NCBI GenBank assembly: GCA_963540965.1
Contig: CAUTSA010000009.1
Coordinates: 1-13,112, forward strand
From: Nanosyncoccus sp963540965
GTDB lineage: Bacteria > Patescibacteriota > Saccharimonadia > Saccharimonadales > Saccharimonadaceae
Direction: 5' to 3'
Length of the DNA: 13,112 nucleotides
Positions 1 through 6,742 of this stretch are shown here, in pieces. The notes under the pieces are model-generated. The model did no database searches. It worked only from the letters and a program-made list of their open reading frames with translations, and was not told the DNA's origin. The number at the start of each line of letters is the position of its first letter. Within the stretch, counting starts at the first letter, position 1. The translations under genes and the position numbers were made by a program.

Positions 1-1152
1 TATGCCTTAGAAAAAGGGGTAGATGCTAATAAAATGGTTGCAAGCTTAGACTCATACGATATTGCTAAAAACCTAGATACTCTCTTTGAGAATGGCGCAG
101 GCGTTAATAATATTGTAAATAATCTGGATTCATTTAATATCGAAAAAAACCTAGACTATCTTTTAAGATGTGGTGCAGATATTAATAATATTGTAAATAA
201 TATGGATTCAGACGATATCGCTACAAATCTAGACACTCTTCTCGATCACGATGCAGATATTGACAATATCGTAAGTAATATGACTTCAAAAGATATTGGC
301 ACAAGTCTAGACGCTCTCTTCGATCATGGTGCAAACATCAATGTCAACGAATTGATTCCAGAATTAAATTCATCTAGCGTCTCAAAACATCTAAATACTC
401 TCCTCGACCACGGTGCAGATATTAATAGTATCGTAAATAATATGGATTCAGACGATATCAGAAAAAATCTAGACACTCTCTTCGATCATGGTGCAGATAT
501 TAATATAGATGAATTAGTCTCAAATACAGATTCATTCACTATTGCCAATAACATAAACAGCTTCTTAAGATGTGGCGCAGACGTTAACAATATTGCAAAT
601 AACCTGGACCCAGGCGATATCTTTTACTACTGTCTACGCACTCTCCTCCAACATGGTGCAGACGCCAACAACATCGTAAAAAATTTAAGTTCAAGTCCAG
701 TTTATATCCTCTATAGCCTGAATACTCTTCTTGAGTACGGCGCTAATATTGATTTCAATAAATTAGTCTCAGACTTAAGACCAAAAGATATTGCCACAAA
801 TCTAGACACTCTCCTCCAACATGGTGCAGATATTAATAATATCGTAAATAATATGGATTCAAATGATATCGAAGAAAACCTAGATTATCTCTTAAGATGT
901 GGTGCAGATATTAATAATATCGTAAATAATATGGATTCAAATGATATCCATTACAAAGTAATACATACCCTCCTCGAACATGGCGCCGATATTAATAATA
1001 TCGTAAATAATATGGATTCAGACGATATCGCTACAATACCACGCACTCTCCTCAAACTTGGCACTGATGTTAATCTCTTAACAAAAAAAATGAGCAAGAC
1101 AGATATTGAAGACAATATCGATCTCCTCCGAGAATACGGCGCAAATCTCTAA
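1..1152 (+). CDS. Repeat protein of 26-28-residue ankyrin-like units (5'-truncated by window edge)
   Basis: The frame is open to the left edge, so the Met at position 34 is probably internal and the true start lies outside the window. The 383 visible residues are almost wholly tandem units, about 14, of 26-28 residues. The consensus is LLxHGADINNIVNNMDSxDIxxNLDT, with some units carrying a two-residue insertion (INVNELI or INIDELV for INNIV). The LLxHGADIN part looks like the end of an ankyrin repeat, but the unit is shorter than the 33-residue ankyrin unit and lacks its TPLH start, so I read it as a related or look-alike alpha-solenoid. Units are rich in Asn and Asp. No enzyme motif or membrane segment is visible, and any signal peptide would lie outside the window. 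The protein ends with a partial unit, LREYGANL. A protein-binding scaffold is the natural guess from the solenoid look; its partner and location are unknown. No terminator separates it from arcA 67 bp downstream. Confidence 0.85.
   Translation, partial: YALEKGVDANKMVASLDSYDIAKNLDTLFENGAGVNNIVNNLDSFNIEKNLDYLLRCGADINNIVNNMDSDDIATNLDTLLDHDADIDNIVSNMTSKDIGTSLDALFDHGANINVNELIPELNSSSVSKHLNTLLDHGADINSIVNNMDSDDIRKNLDTLFDHGADINIDELVSNTDSFTIANNINSFLRCGADVNNIANNLDPGDIFYYCLRTLLQHGADANNIVKNLSSSPVYILYSLNTLLEYGANIDFNKLVSDLRPKDIATNLDTLLQHGADINNIVNNMDSNDIEENLDYLLRCGADINNIVNNMDSNDIHYKVIHTLLEHGADINNIVNNMDSDDIATIPRTLLKLGTDVNLLTKKMSKTDIEDNIDLLREYGANL
829..1020 (+). repeat. Near-identical in-frame DNA repeats within the repeat-protein gene
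   Basis: A 33-bp stretch beginning gatattaataatatcgtaa and ending atggattca occurs exactly at 829-861, 907-939 and 988-1020, at spacings of 78 and 81 bp (26 and 27 codons). One-mismatch copies lie at 178-210 and 418-450. A longer 48-bp match with one mismatch links 163-210 with 892-939, which are 729 bp apart. Identity at synonymous positions points to recent duplication or gene conversion among units rather than selection on protein alone. The spacing is in frame and the whole stretch is coding, so this is not a CRISPR array. Confidence 0.85.
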
Positions 1153-1170
1153 AGCCATTCCTATCCCGCT

Positions 1171-1181
1171 TATGCTATAAT
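1171..1181 (+). promoter_or_regulatory. Extended -10 promoter for arcA
   Basis: TATGCTATAAT contains a consensus -10 (TATAAT at 1176-1181) preceded by TG at 1173-1174, the extended -10 form. No good -35 is seen about 17 bp upstream. It sits 38 bp before the arcA start, and a GGAGA ribosome site follows at 1210-1214. The same core occurs at 3498-3508 and 7867-7877. Confidence 0.7.
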
Positions 1182-1219
1182 GAAACCATAAAGTCCACAA
1201 AACATAAACGGAGAACAAA

Positions 1220-2455
1220 ATGGAACCACCAATTAAAGTCAACTCTGAGATCGGGCGCCTCAAGACCGTCCTTCTTCACCGCCCAGGCGAAGAACTTGAG
1301 GCCCTCACCCCAGATTATATGGCACGCATGCTTTTCGATGACGTCCCATATTTAAAGGTCGCCCAAGAAGAACATGACGCTTTCGCTAAAGTCCTACGCG
1401 ATAACGGTGTTGAGGTTCTTTACCTTGACAAACTTGCCGCCGAAGCTCTTTCCACCCAAGAAGTCCGCGATCGTTTCATCGTCGAAATGGTTCGCGCATC
1501 CAAGCAAGAGGATACCTATTCCACCTTCGCCATCGTCAACTACCTACAAAGTCTCGACCCACTCACAATGGTTAGAAAAGTTATGGCCGGTGTCAAGAAG
1601 AGTGAAGTTGAAATCATGGAGCCAAAAAACAAACAGCTCCATCATTACATGATCGACGACTACCCATTCTATCTTGATCCGATGCCAAACCTTTATTTTA
1701 CTCGTGACCCTGCTGCCTCAATCGGCAATGGCCTTACCATCAACAAAATGCATTGGCCAGCCCGTCGTCGCGAATCTCTTTTCATGCAATACATCATAAA
1801 ACATCACCCACGTTTCATGGGTAGCAACGTACCAGTTTGGTACAACCGCAATAATCGTTTCTCAGTTGAGGGTGGTGACGAGCTAGTACTTAGTCGCAAT
1901 ACTCTCGCTATTGGTATCTCGGAACGCACTGAGGTTGAAGCCATTGAACGCATTGCGTCCAGGCTCTTTCACGACTCGAACTTCACCCGTGTTATAGCTA
2001 TGAAGATTCCAAACAAGCGGGCTTTTATGCATCTTGATACCGTCTTCACTATGATCGACTACGACAAGTTCACCGTTCATCCAGAAATCCTTACTGGCGA
2101 AGGGGAGCTTGATATTTACCTACTTGAGAAGGCTAATACGCATGTTGGTTACGAAATTAAGCATCGTCGCAGCCTCAAAGAAACCCTCCAGGAAGTACTT
2201 GGACTCCATCACGTTCATCTTATTCCATGCGGTGCTGGCGATCCAATTGCTGCCGCCAGGGAACAATGGAATGATGGATCCAACACCTTGGCCATCGCCC
2301 CAGGTGTCGTCATTACTTACGATCGTAACTATGTCACAAACAATGCATTACGTGAAGCAGGACTCAAAGTTATCGAAGTAACTGGCGCCGAACTCGGTCG
2401 CGGTCGCGGTGGTCCACGCTGTATGTCAATGCCAATCTATAGAGAGGAGATTTAA
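1220..2455 (+). CDS. arcA: Arginine deiminase
   Basis: This 411-residue protein has the family's usual length. It hydrolyses L-arginine to L-citrulline and ammonia in the cytoplasm, the first step of the arginine deiminase pathway. Visible guanidino-group-modifying enzyme motifs are FTRDP (160-164), EGGD (217-220), HLDTVF (271-276, holding the catalytic His) and the C-terminal GRGGPRCMSMP with the nucleophilic Cys at residue 401, so the enzyme looks complete and active. The ATG at 1220 has GGAGA five bases upstream and gives the typical N-terminus (SEIGRLKTVLLHRPG). An extended -10 promoter lies at 1171-1181. arcB starts two bases after the stop codon, so the two are cotranscribed. No convincing ArgR box was seen in the short leader. 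Confidence 0.97.
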   Translation: MEPPIKVNSEIGRLKTVLLHRPGEELEALTPDYMARMLFDDVPYLKVAQEEHDAFAKVLRDNGVEVLYLDKLAAEALSTQEVRDRFIVEMVRASKQEDTYSTFAIVNYLQSLDPLTMVRKVMAGVKKSEVEIMEPKNKQLHHYMIDDYPFYLDPMPNLYFTRDPAASIGNGLTINKMHWPARRRESLFMQYIIKHHPRFMGSNVPVWYNRNNRFSVEGGDELVLSRNTLAIGISERTEVEAIERIASRLFHDSNFTRVIAMKIPNKRAFMHLDTVFTMIDYDKFTVHPEILTGEGELDIYLLEKANTHVGYEIKHRRSLKETLQEVLGLHHVHLIPCGAGDPIAAAREQWNDGSNTLAIAPGVVITYDRNYVTNNALREAGLKVIEVTGAELGRGRGGPRCMSMPIYREEI

Positions 2456-2457
2456 TC

Positions 2458-3450
2458 ATGCTAAACTTAAAAGGTCGTTCATTCCTAACCCTAAAAGATT
2501 TCACACCCCGTGAAGTAAGGTTAATGCTTGAAACTGCAAAACAACTCAAAAACAATAAGCTTACTGGTGTCTCTAATAAACACCACGAAGGCAAGACTAT
2601 CGCCATGCTCTTCGAAAAAACCTCGACTCGCACCCGTTGTGCCTTCGTCACTGGCGCTCGCGACCTTGGTATGCATGCCGAATTCCTAGGTAAGGACGAC
2701 ATTCAACTTGGCAAGAAAGAATCCGTCCGTGATACTGCCCTAGTCCTTGGGCGCATGTTTGATGGTATTGAATTTCGCGGCTTCTCACATGATACCGTCG
2801 AAGAACTCGCCAAGTATGCTGGCGTTCCCGTCTGGAACGGTCTAACCGATAAATACCATCCAACCCAAGGTCTTGCCGATATGCTCACCATTAAAGAACA
2901 TGTTGGCCATCTTGAAGGTGCTCACCTTGCTTATGTTGGCGATGGACGCAATAATGTTGCAAACACCCTTATGATTGTCTCTAGCTTATTGGGGCTTCAT
3001 TATTCAGTAGGCACACCAAAAGAACTCTTCCCAGATCCAGCACTCGTCGAAGAATGTCGCGCTCTCGCCGAGAAATATCAGACTGGCGCCACTATTCGCG
3101 TCGTCGAAAATCCATACGAAGCAGTCACTGATGCTGATGCCGTCTACACCGATGTTTGGGTTTCCATGGGCGAAGAGGATAAATTTGAAGAACGTATTCG
3201 TCTACTTAAGGACTACCAGGTTAATCAAGACCTGATGCTTGCTACTCGCAAGAATAACACTAAATTCCTTCACTGCCTCCCTGCCTTCCACGATAAAAAT
3301 ACAAAGATTGGTAAAGAGATCTTAGAGAAATACAATCTTGATGCCATGGAAGTTTCCGACGACGTCTTTTACAGCAAAAACAGCGTAGTCTTCGATCAAG
3401 CTGAAAACCGTGTCTATACTATTGAAGCTGTCATGGATCTTACACTCTAA
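2458..3450 (+). CDS. arcB: Ornithine carbamoyltransferase (catabolic)
   Basis: This 330-residue enzyme has the normal length for the family. In this pathway it runs in the catabolic direction, splitting citrulline with phosphate into ornithine and carbamoyl phosphate. Diagnostic motifs are the carbamoyl-phosphate loop STRTR (56-60), HPTQ (134-137), the ornithine-side VSMGEE (235-240) and HCLP with its reactive Cys (272-275). The sequence alone does not separate catabolic from anabolic enzymes, but arcA immediately upstream and arcC downstream settle the direction, and no arginine biosynthesis gene is present in the window. The start has AGGAG at 2445-2449 inside the end of arcA, with eight bases to the ATG. 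A strong terminator follows at 3467-3496, so arcA-arcB can be transcribed as a two-gene unit. Confidence 0.96.
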   Translation: MLNLKGRSFLTLKDFTPREVRLMLETAKQLKNNKLTGVSNKHHEGKTIAMLFEKTSTRTRCAFVTGARDLGMHAEFLGKDDIQLGKKESVRDTALVLGRMFDGIEFRGFSHDTVEELAKYAGVPVWNGLTDKYHPTQGLADMLTIKEHVGHLEGAHLAYVGDGRNNVANTLMIVSSLLGLHYSVGTPKELFPDPALVEECRALAEKYQTGATIRVVENPYEAVTDADAVYTDVWVSMGEEDKFEERIRLLKDYQVNQDLMLATRKNNTKFLHCLPAFHDKNTKIGKEILEKYNLDAMEVSDDVFYSKNSVVFDQAENRVYTIEAVMDLTL

Positions 3451-3466
3451 ATCCCACTAATCCCAT

Positions 3467-3496
3467 AAAATAAATCCCCATTCGGGGATTTATTTT
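3467..3496 (+). terminator. Intrinsic terminator after arcB
   Basis: A perfect 13-bp stem (AAAATAAATCCCC at 3467-3479 pairing with 3484-3496) closes a four-base ATTC loop. Its 3' arm ends in TTTATTTT. It lies 16 bp after the arcB stop. The next promoter starts two bases beyond it. Confidence 0.8.
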
Positions 3497-3497
3497 A

Positions 3498-3508
3498 TAT
3501 GCTATACT
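3498..3508 (+). promoter_or_regulatory. Extended -10 promoter for the transporter-arcC unit
   Basis: TATGCTATACT (TG at 3500-3501, -10 TATACT at 3503-3508) differs by one base from the arcA promoter core. It directly follows the arcB terminator, so any -35 contacts would fall inside the terminator hairpin DNA. The transporter start is 46 bp downstream, with AAGAAGGGA at 3541-3549 as its ribosome site. Confidence 0.65.
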
Positions 3509-3554
3509 TAAACCATAAGTATTATTAAAATCTAAGACCAAAGAAGGGAAAATT

Positions 3555-5159
3555 ATGGTCGACAAAGTTACGGCCGAGGCGAAGAGTCCGGCTAAAGCTA
3601 CAAAAACAAAACGCCCAAAACGCAACCGCAAACACATCAAGATGCTTTCGGCATTCGCCGTACTGTTCGGCATTATTGCCATGATGGCCTGCTTAACCTG
3701 GATTATCCCATCCGGCAAATACAACTTAGTTCCAGATCCAAGCAATCCGTCTGAAACTATTCGTGAAGCTGGTACTTATCAAGAAATCCCAAAAGTTGAA
3801 CACATTACCAACCAGGAAACTGGCGAAGTTACCACAGTTGATCATCGTCAAGGCCTTTGGGATATCTTCATGGCTCCTATCAAAGGTATGTCAGACCGTC
3901 TCGACGTAATTGTCTTTGTCTTAATCCTTGGCGGCTTCCTTGGTGTAGTTATGAAGACCGGCGCTCTCGATGCTGCACTTGGTGGACTCCTTAAGAAGAT
4001 GAACGGCAAAGAAAAATGGCTTATTCCAATTCTCATGACTCTCTTTGCCATTGGTGGCACCACTTATGGTATGCAGGAAGAAGCTGTTGCTTTCTACGCT
4101 CTAATTGTTCCAGTCATGATGGCCGCCGGCTATAATGCCATGACCGCCGTTATGATCATCGTTCTCGGTGGTGGCGTTGGCGTGCTTGCCTCCACTGTTA
4201 ACCCATTCTCAACCGGCATCGCCGCTCGTACTGCTAATGTCCAACTTGGTAGCATTCTTTGGATCCAGGGTATCATCCTCGTTCTTATGCTTATTGCCGC
4301 CATCATCTACACTATGCATTACGCTAAAAAAGTCAAAGCTGGCAAATATAAAGATGATTCCACTGTCTCTTCCACCTTTAAAGCCATCGACCTTAAGGCT
4401 GTTCCTGAATATACCAGAAAGCGCAAACTCATTATGGGGATTTTTGCCTTTACTTTTCTTGTCATGATCATCTCTCTTGTCCCCTGGGCTGATTTTGGCA
4501 TCACTCTTTTTGAAGACTTCCATACTTGGCTTGCTGGCATTCCAATCCTCAGTAATATTCTAGGCGTCGGACATAACGTTGCTCTCGGCTCTTGGTACTT
4601 TAATGAAATTTCCGCTCTCTTCCTAATTTCTGCCCTTATTATTGCCTTTATCTATCGCAAAGGTTTTCACGAAAAAGAGGTTTCCATCACAGATACCTTT
4701 ATTGATGGTTCAGAGCAACTTCTAAGCGTAGCTGTCATTATCGCCGTTGCAGCCGCTGTCTCCATCGTCATGCGCAGTGGTGGTATCGAAGACACTATTA
4801 TCCACTGGGGCGAAACAGGGCTCAAAAACTCCAATGGCGGCATCGTCGGCATTCTTGCTTACATTTTCTATCTTCCACTTTCATTCATCATCCCATCTTC
4901 CTCAGGTCTTGCTGCTGCTTCCATGCCAATCATCGCCCCAGTTGCCGACCTCGTGGGGTCAACTAAAGAAACTATGGTCGTCGCCTTCGCTACCGCAAAC
5001 GGCTTATTAAACATGATCGCACCCACAATCGCTTCACTCATGGCTGGCCTCACTCTTGCTGGGGTTTCTTATAAAACCTGGGTCAAGCGCGTCCTTCCAG
5101 TTATGATCCTCTTCGTCATTATTAGCCTCGTAGCCGTCTTCATCATGGGGGTTATCTAA
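3555..5159 (+). CDS. YfcC/DcuC-family membrane transporter, probable arginine/ornithine antiporter (ArcD role)
   Basis: This 534-residue polytopic membrane protein belongs to the YfcC group of the C4-dicarboxylate anaerobic carrier (DcuC) family. A Lys/Arg-rich cytoplasmic N-terminus (residues 10-29) precedes the first membrane segment (about 31-51). A long polar loop with two TG(E)VTT-like stretches (about 55-110) leads into many hydrophobic segments to the C-terminus. Family signatures are GTTYGMQEEAVAFY (168-181), NPFSTGIAA (216-224) and PSSSGLAAASMPIIAPVADL (about 446-466). YfcC proteins sit in arc operons of streptococci, where they act as arginine-ornithine exchangers. That role is inferred here from the position between arcB and arcC; the family name alone would suggest dicarboxylates. 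The final TAA shares a base with the arcC ATG (TAATG), implying translational coupling. Confidence 0.9.
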   Translation: MVDKVTAEAKSPAKATKTKRPKRNRKHIKMLSAFAVLFGIIAMMACLTWIIPSGKYNLVPDPSNPSETIREAGTYQEIPKVEHITNQETGEVTTVDHRQGLWDIFMAPIKGMSDRLDVIVFVLILGGFLGVVMKTGALDAALGGLLKKMNGKEKWLIPILMTLFAIGGTTYGMQEEAVAFYALIVPVMMAAGYNAMTAVMIIVLGGGVGVLASTVNPFSTGIAARTANVQLGSILWIQGIILVLMLIAAIIYTMHYAKKVKAGKYKDDSTVSSTFKAIDLKAVPEYTRKRKLIMGIFAFTFLVMIISLVPWADFGITLFEDFHTWLAGIPILSNILGVGHNVALGSWYFNEISALFLISALIIAFIYRKGFHEKEVSITDTFIDGSEQLLSVAVIIAVAAAVSIVMRSGGIEDTIIHWGETGLKNSNGGIVGILAYIFYLPLSFIIPSSSGLAAASMPIIAPVADLVGSTKETMVVAFATANGLLNMIAPTIASLMAGLTLAGVSYKTWVKRVLPVMILFVIISLVAVFIMGVI

Positions 5160-6103
5160 TGGCCAAAATCGTAGTCGCACTAGGTGGCAATGCCTTATCA
5201 AAAGATGGTAAGGCTACCGCCGCTGATCAGCTCGCCGTCGCAAACGAAACTGCCTCGGAATTAGTTAAATTAATCACCGCTGGACACACTTTAGCTATTG
5301 TCCACGGTAATGGCCCGCAAATCGGCAATATTATCCTTCACGAAGAAGCTATTAATACCGAAAAGACTCCAACTATGCCTGTTGATGTAGCTGGCGCCAT
5401 GAGTCAAGGCCAGATTGGTTATTGGCTGCAGAATGCCCTAAGAAATCAATTGGAACAACTTAAGATCAAAAAACCAATTGCTTCAATCGTCACCCAAGTC
5501 CTCGTCTCAAAAGACGACCCAGCCTTCAAGAATCCCAGTAAACCAATCGGACCTTTCTATACCGAAGAAGAAGCTAAAAAGCTTGCTAAGACTCGCGGTA
5601 TTACCGTCAAAGAAGACGCAGGGCGTGGCTGGCGCAAAGTCGTACCTTCCCCCATGCCACTTTCAATCATTGAATCCGACCTCATCAAAATTGCCATCGG
5701 CAACGGTGCCGTCATTGTTGCTGGGGGTGGTGGTGGTATCCCAGTCTACTACGATCAACACGGGCGATTAACTGGTCTTGAAGCAGTGATTGATAAAGAT
5801 TTTGCCGCCGAAAAACTTGCTGAAACTATTGATGCCGACATTTTGTTAATTCTCACTGCAGTCGATAATGTTAAGATCAACTACAAGCAGCCAGACGAAA
5901 AAGCACTGACCGAGCTTACTGTAGACGATGCCTTTAAATTAATTGCTCAGGGCCAGTTTGCCGCTGGTAGTATGCTTCCAAAGGTTGAGGCTGGCGTCAG
6001 TTTTGTATCGGGAGCTAATAAACGCGTTTGTATCATCACTTCGCCTGAAAAAGCTTCAAAGGCTATTGAAGGTAAAGCTGGTACTCGCATTATCGCTAAT
6101 TAG
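5159..6103 (+). CDS. arcC: Carbamate kinase
   Basis: This 314-residue enzyme has the usual carbamate kinase length. It transfers phosphate from carbamoyl phosphate to ADP, yielding ATP plus carbamate that breaks down to CO2 and ammonia, and is the energy-yielding last step of the pathway. Amino-acid-kinase motifs are in order: GGNAL (9-13), VHGNGPQIG (48-56), AGGGGGIPV (188-196), DKD (212-214), LTAVDNV (232-238) and GSMLPKVEA (270-278). The start overlaps the transporter stop by one base, with only a G-run (around 5147-5151) as a possible ribosome site, so translation probably depends on ribosomes finishing the transporter. A terminator follows at 6136-6179. In a cell with little biosynthesis this would be a direct ATP source from host arginine. 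Confidence 0.96.
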   Translation: MAKIVVALGGNALSKDGKATAADQLAVANETASELVKLITAGHTLAIVHGNGPQIGNIILHEEAINTEKTPTMPVDVAGAMSQGQIGYWLQNALRNQLEQLKIKKPIASIVTQVLVSKDDPAFKNPSKPIGPFYTEEEAKKLAKTRGITVKEDAGRGWRKVVPSPMPLSIIESDLIKIAIGNGAVIVAGGGGGIPVYYDQHGRLTGLEAVIDKDFAAEKLAETIDADILLILTAVDNVKINYKQPDEKALTELTVDDAFKLIAQGQFAAGSMLPKVEAGVSFVSGANKRVCIITSPEKASKAIEGKAGTRIIAN

Positions 6104-6135
6104 AAAACCTTAGCACTTTAACCATTTTAATTATT

Positions 6136-6179
6136 GTAAACCACGCATAGTCACTCTGACGTTTCGTGGTTTACTTTTT
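6136..6179 (+). terminator. Intrinsic terminator after arcC
   Basis: GTAAACCACG (6136-6145) pairs perfectly with CGTGGTTTAC (6165-6174) around a 19-base loop, and a run of five T follows (6175-6179). The 3' arm overlaps the probable -35 of the rplK promoter. Confidence 0.75.
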
Positions 6180-6198
6180 CCCCAAAAAATAGTATAAT
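6170..6198 (+). promoter_or_regulatory. Promoter for rplK-rplA
   Basis: TATAAT lies at 6193-6198. TTTACT (6170-6175, four of six matches to TTGACA) sits 17 bp upstream. Unlike the other promoters here it lacks the TG extension but has a plausible -35. The distance to the rplK ATG is 37 bp, and AGGAG lies at 6221-6225. Confidence 0.65.
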
Positions 6199-6235
6199 AA
6201 TCCCGTTACGCGCTCTAATTAGGAGTAAAAAAATT

Positions 6236-6661
6236 ATGGCAAAAAAAGTAATTGGTAACTTAAAGTTACGCATCCCTGGTGGCAAGGCCACCGCAGGACC
6301 TCCAGTTGGTTCAACTCTTGGTCAGTGGGGTCTCAATATGATGGATTTCATCAATCCATTTAACGAAAAAACCAAGGACTACAACGGTAAAAACGTTATT
6401 GTCCACATCCAGGTTTTCGAAGATCGCACTTTCGCATGGACTTGTCTCGGCCAGCCAGTCGATGACCTAATCCGTGAAGAGCTAAAACTTCAAAAAGGTT
6501 CCGGTCGTCCAAACACCGAAAAAGTTGGAAAAATCACTCGCGAACAACTAGAAAAAATCGCAAACATCAAGATGGAGCAACTTAACGCTATTGATCTTGA
6601 AGGTGCCATCAAAGTTGTCGCTGGTACTGCCCGTTCAATGGGTGTCGAAATCGCTGAATAA
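6236..6661 (+). CDS. rplK: 50S ribosomal protein L11
   Basis: This 141-residue protein matches L11 in length. L11 binds the GTPase-associated centre of 23S rRNA and takes part in elongation-factor action. The N-terminal MAKKVIGNLKLRIPGGKA, the PPVG turn (22-25), LGQWGLNMMDF and the C-terminal rRNA-binding block (KGSGRPNTEKVGKITREQL, then AGTARSMGVEIAE) are clear. Two oddities are visible. Pro26, part of the usual PPVGPALGQ, is Ser here. The usual linker between domains, KTPPA, is replaced by TCLGQPVDDLI. The start has AGGAG ten bases upstream. It is cotranscribed with rplA, 81 bp downstream. Confidence 0.96.
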   Translation: MAKKVIGNLKLRIPGGKATAGPPVGSTLGQWGLNMMDFINPFNEKTKDYNGKNVIVHIQVFEDRTFAWTCLGQPVDDLIREELKLQKGSGRPNTEKVGKITREQLEKIANIKMEQLNAIDLEGAIKVVAGTARSMGVEIAE

Positions 6662-6686
6662 TTTATTTATTCAAACTAACATTAAT

Positions 6687-6730
6687 CATGGGAGGGTTGA
6701 AAAAGTTTTTATCAACCCGTTACTACCACA
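6687..6730 (+). promoter_or_regulatory. Probable L1-binding autoregulatory mRNA element between rplK and rplA
   Basis: The spacer reads TGGGAGGGTTGA, a loop, TCAACCC, then GTTACTACCAC. GGGTTGA (6694-6700) pairs with TCAACCC (6712-6718). The outer TGG (6689-6691) can pair with CCA (6726-6728), leaving GAG opposite GTTACTA. This copies the L1-stalk base of bacterial 23S rRNA (helix 75/76: GGUGGGAG on one side, AAAUACCACC on the other), which is the site L1 binds. Free L1 is known to repress its own operon through such mimics. The element ends two bases before the rplA ribosome site (AAGGA 6733-6737), well placed to block initiation. The identification is mine from pattern; binding is inferred. 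Confidence 0.6.
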
Positions 6731-6742
6731 GAAAGGAATAAT

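Noticed and set aside
829..1020. Regularly spaced 33-bp identical repeats resembling a CRISPR array
   Set aside because: The repeats and spacers are one open frame encoding a continuous amino-acid repeat. Spacing follows codon units of 26-27, spacers are themselves similar, and no cas gene is present.
1..1152. Calling the first gene a true ankyrin-repeat protein
   Set aside because: The units are 26-28 rather than 33 residues and lack the TPLH helix start. Only the HGADIN end matches.
2370..2702. 110-codon open frame on the minus strand across the arcA-arcB junction
   Set aside because: It lies antisense to two well-supported enzymes, spans their boundary, shows no family features and has no ribosome site.
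4209..4523. 104-codon minus-strand open frame inside the transporter gene
   Set aside because: It is a shadow of a clear membrane-protein coding frame. The sequence is low-complexity and charged with no recognisable domain.
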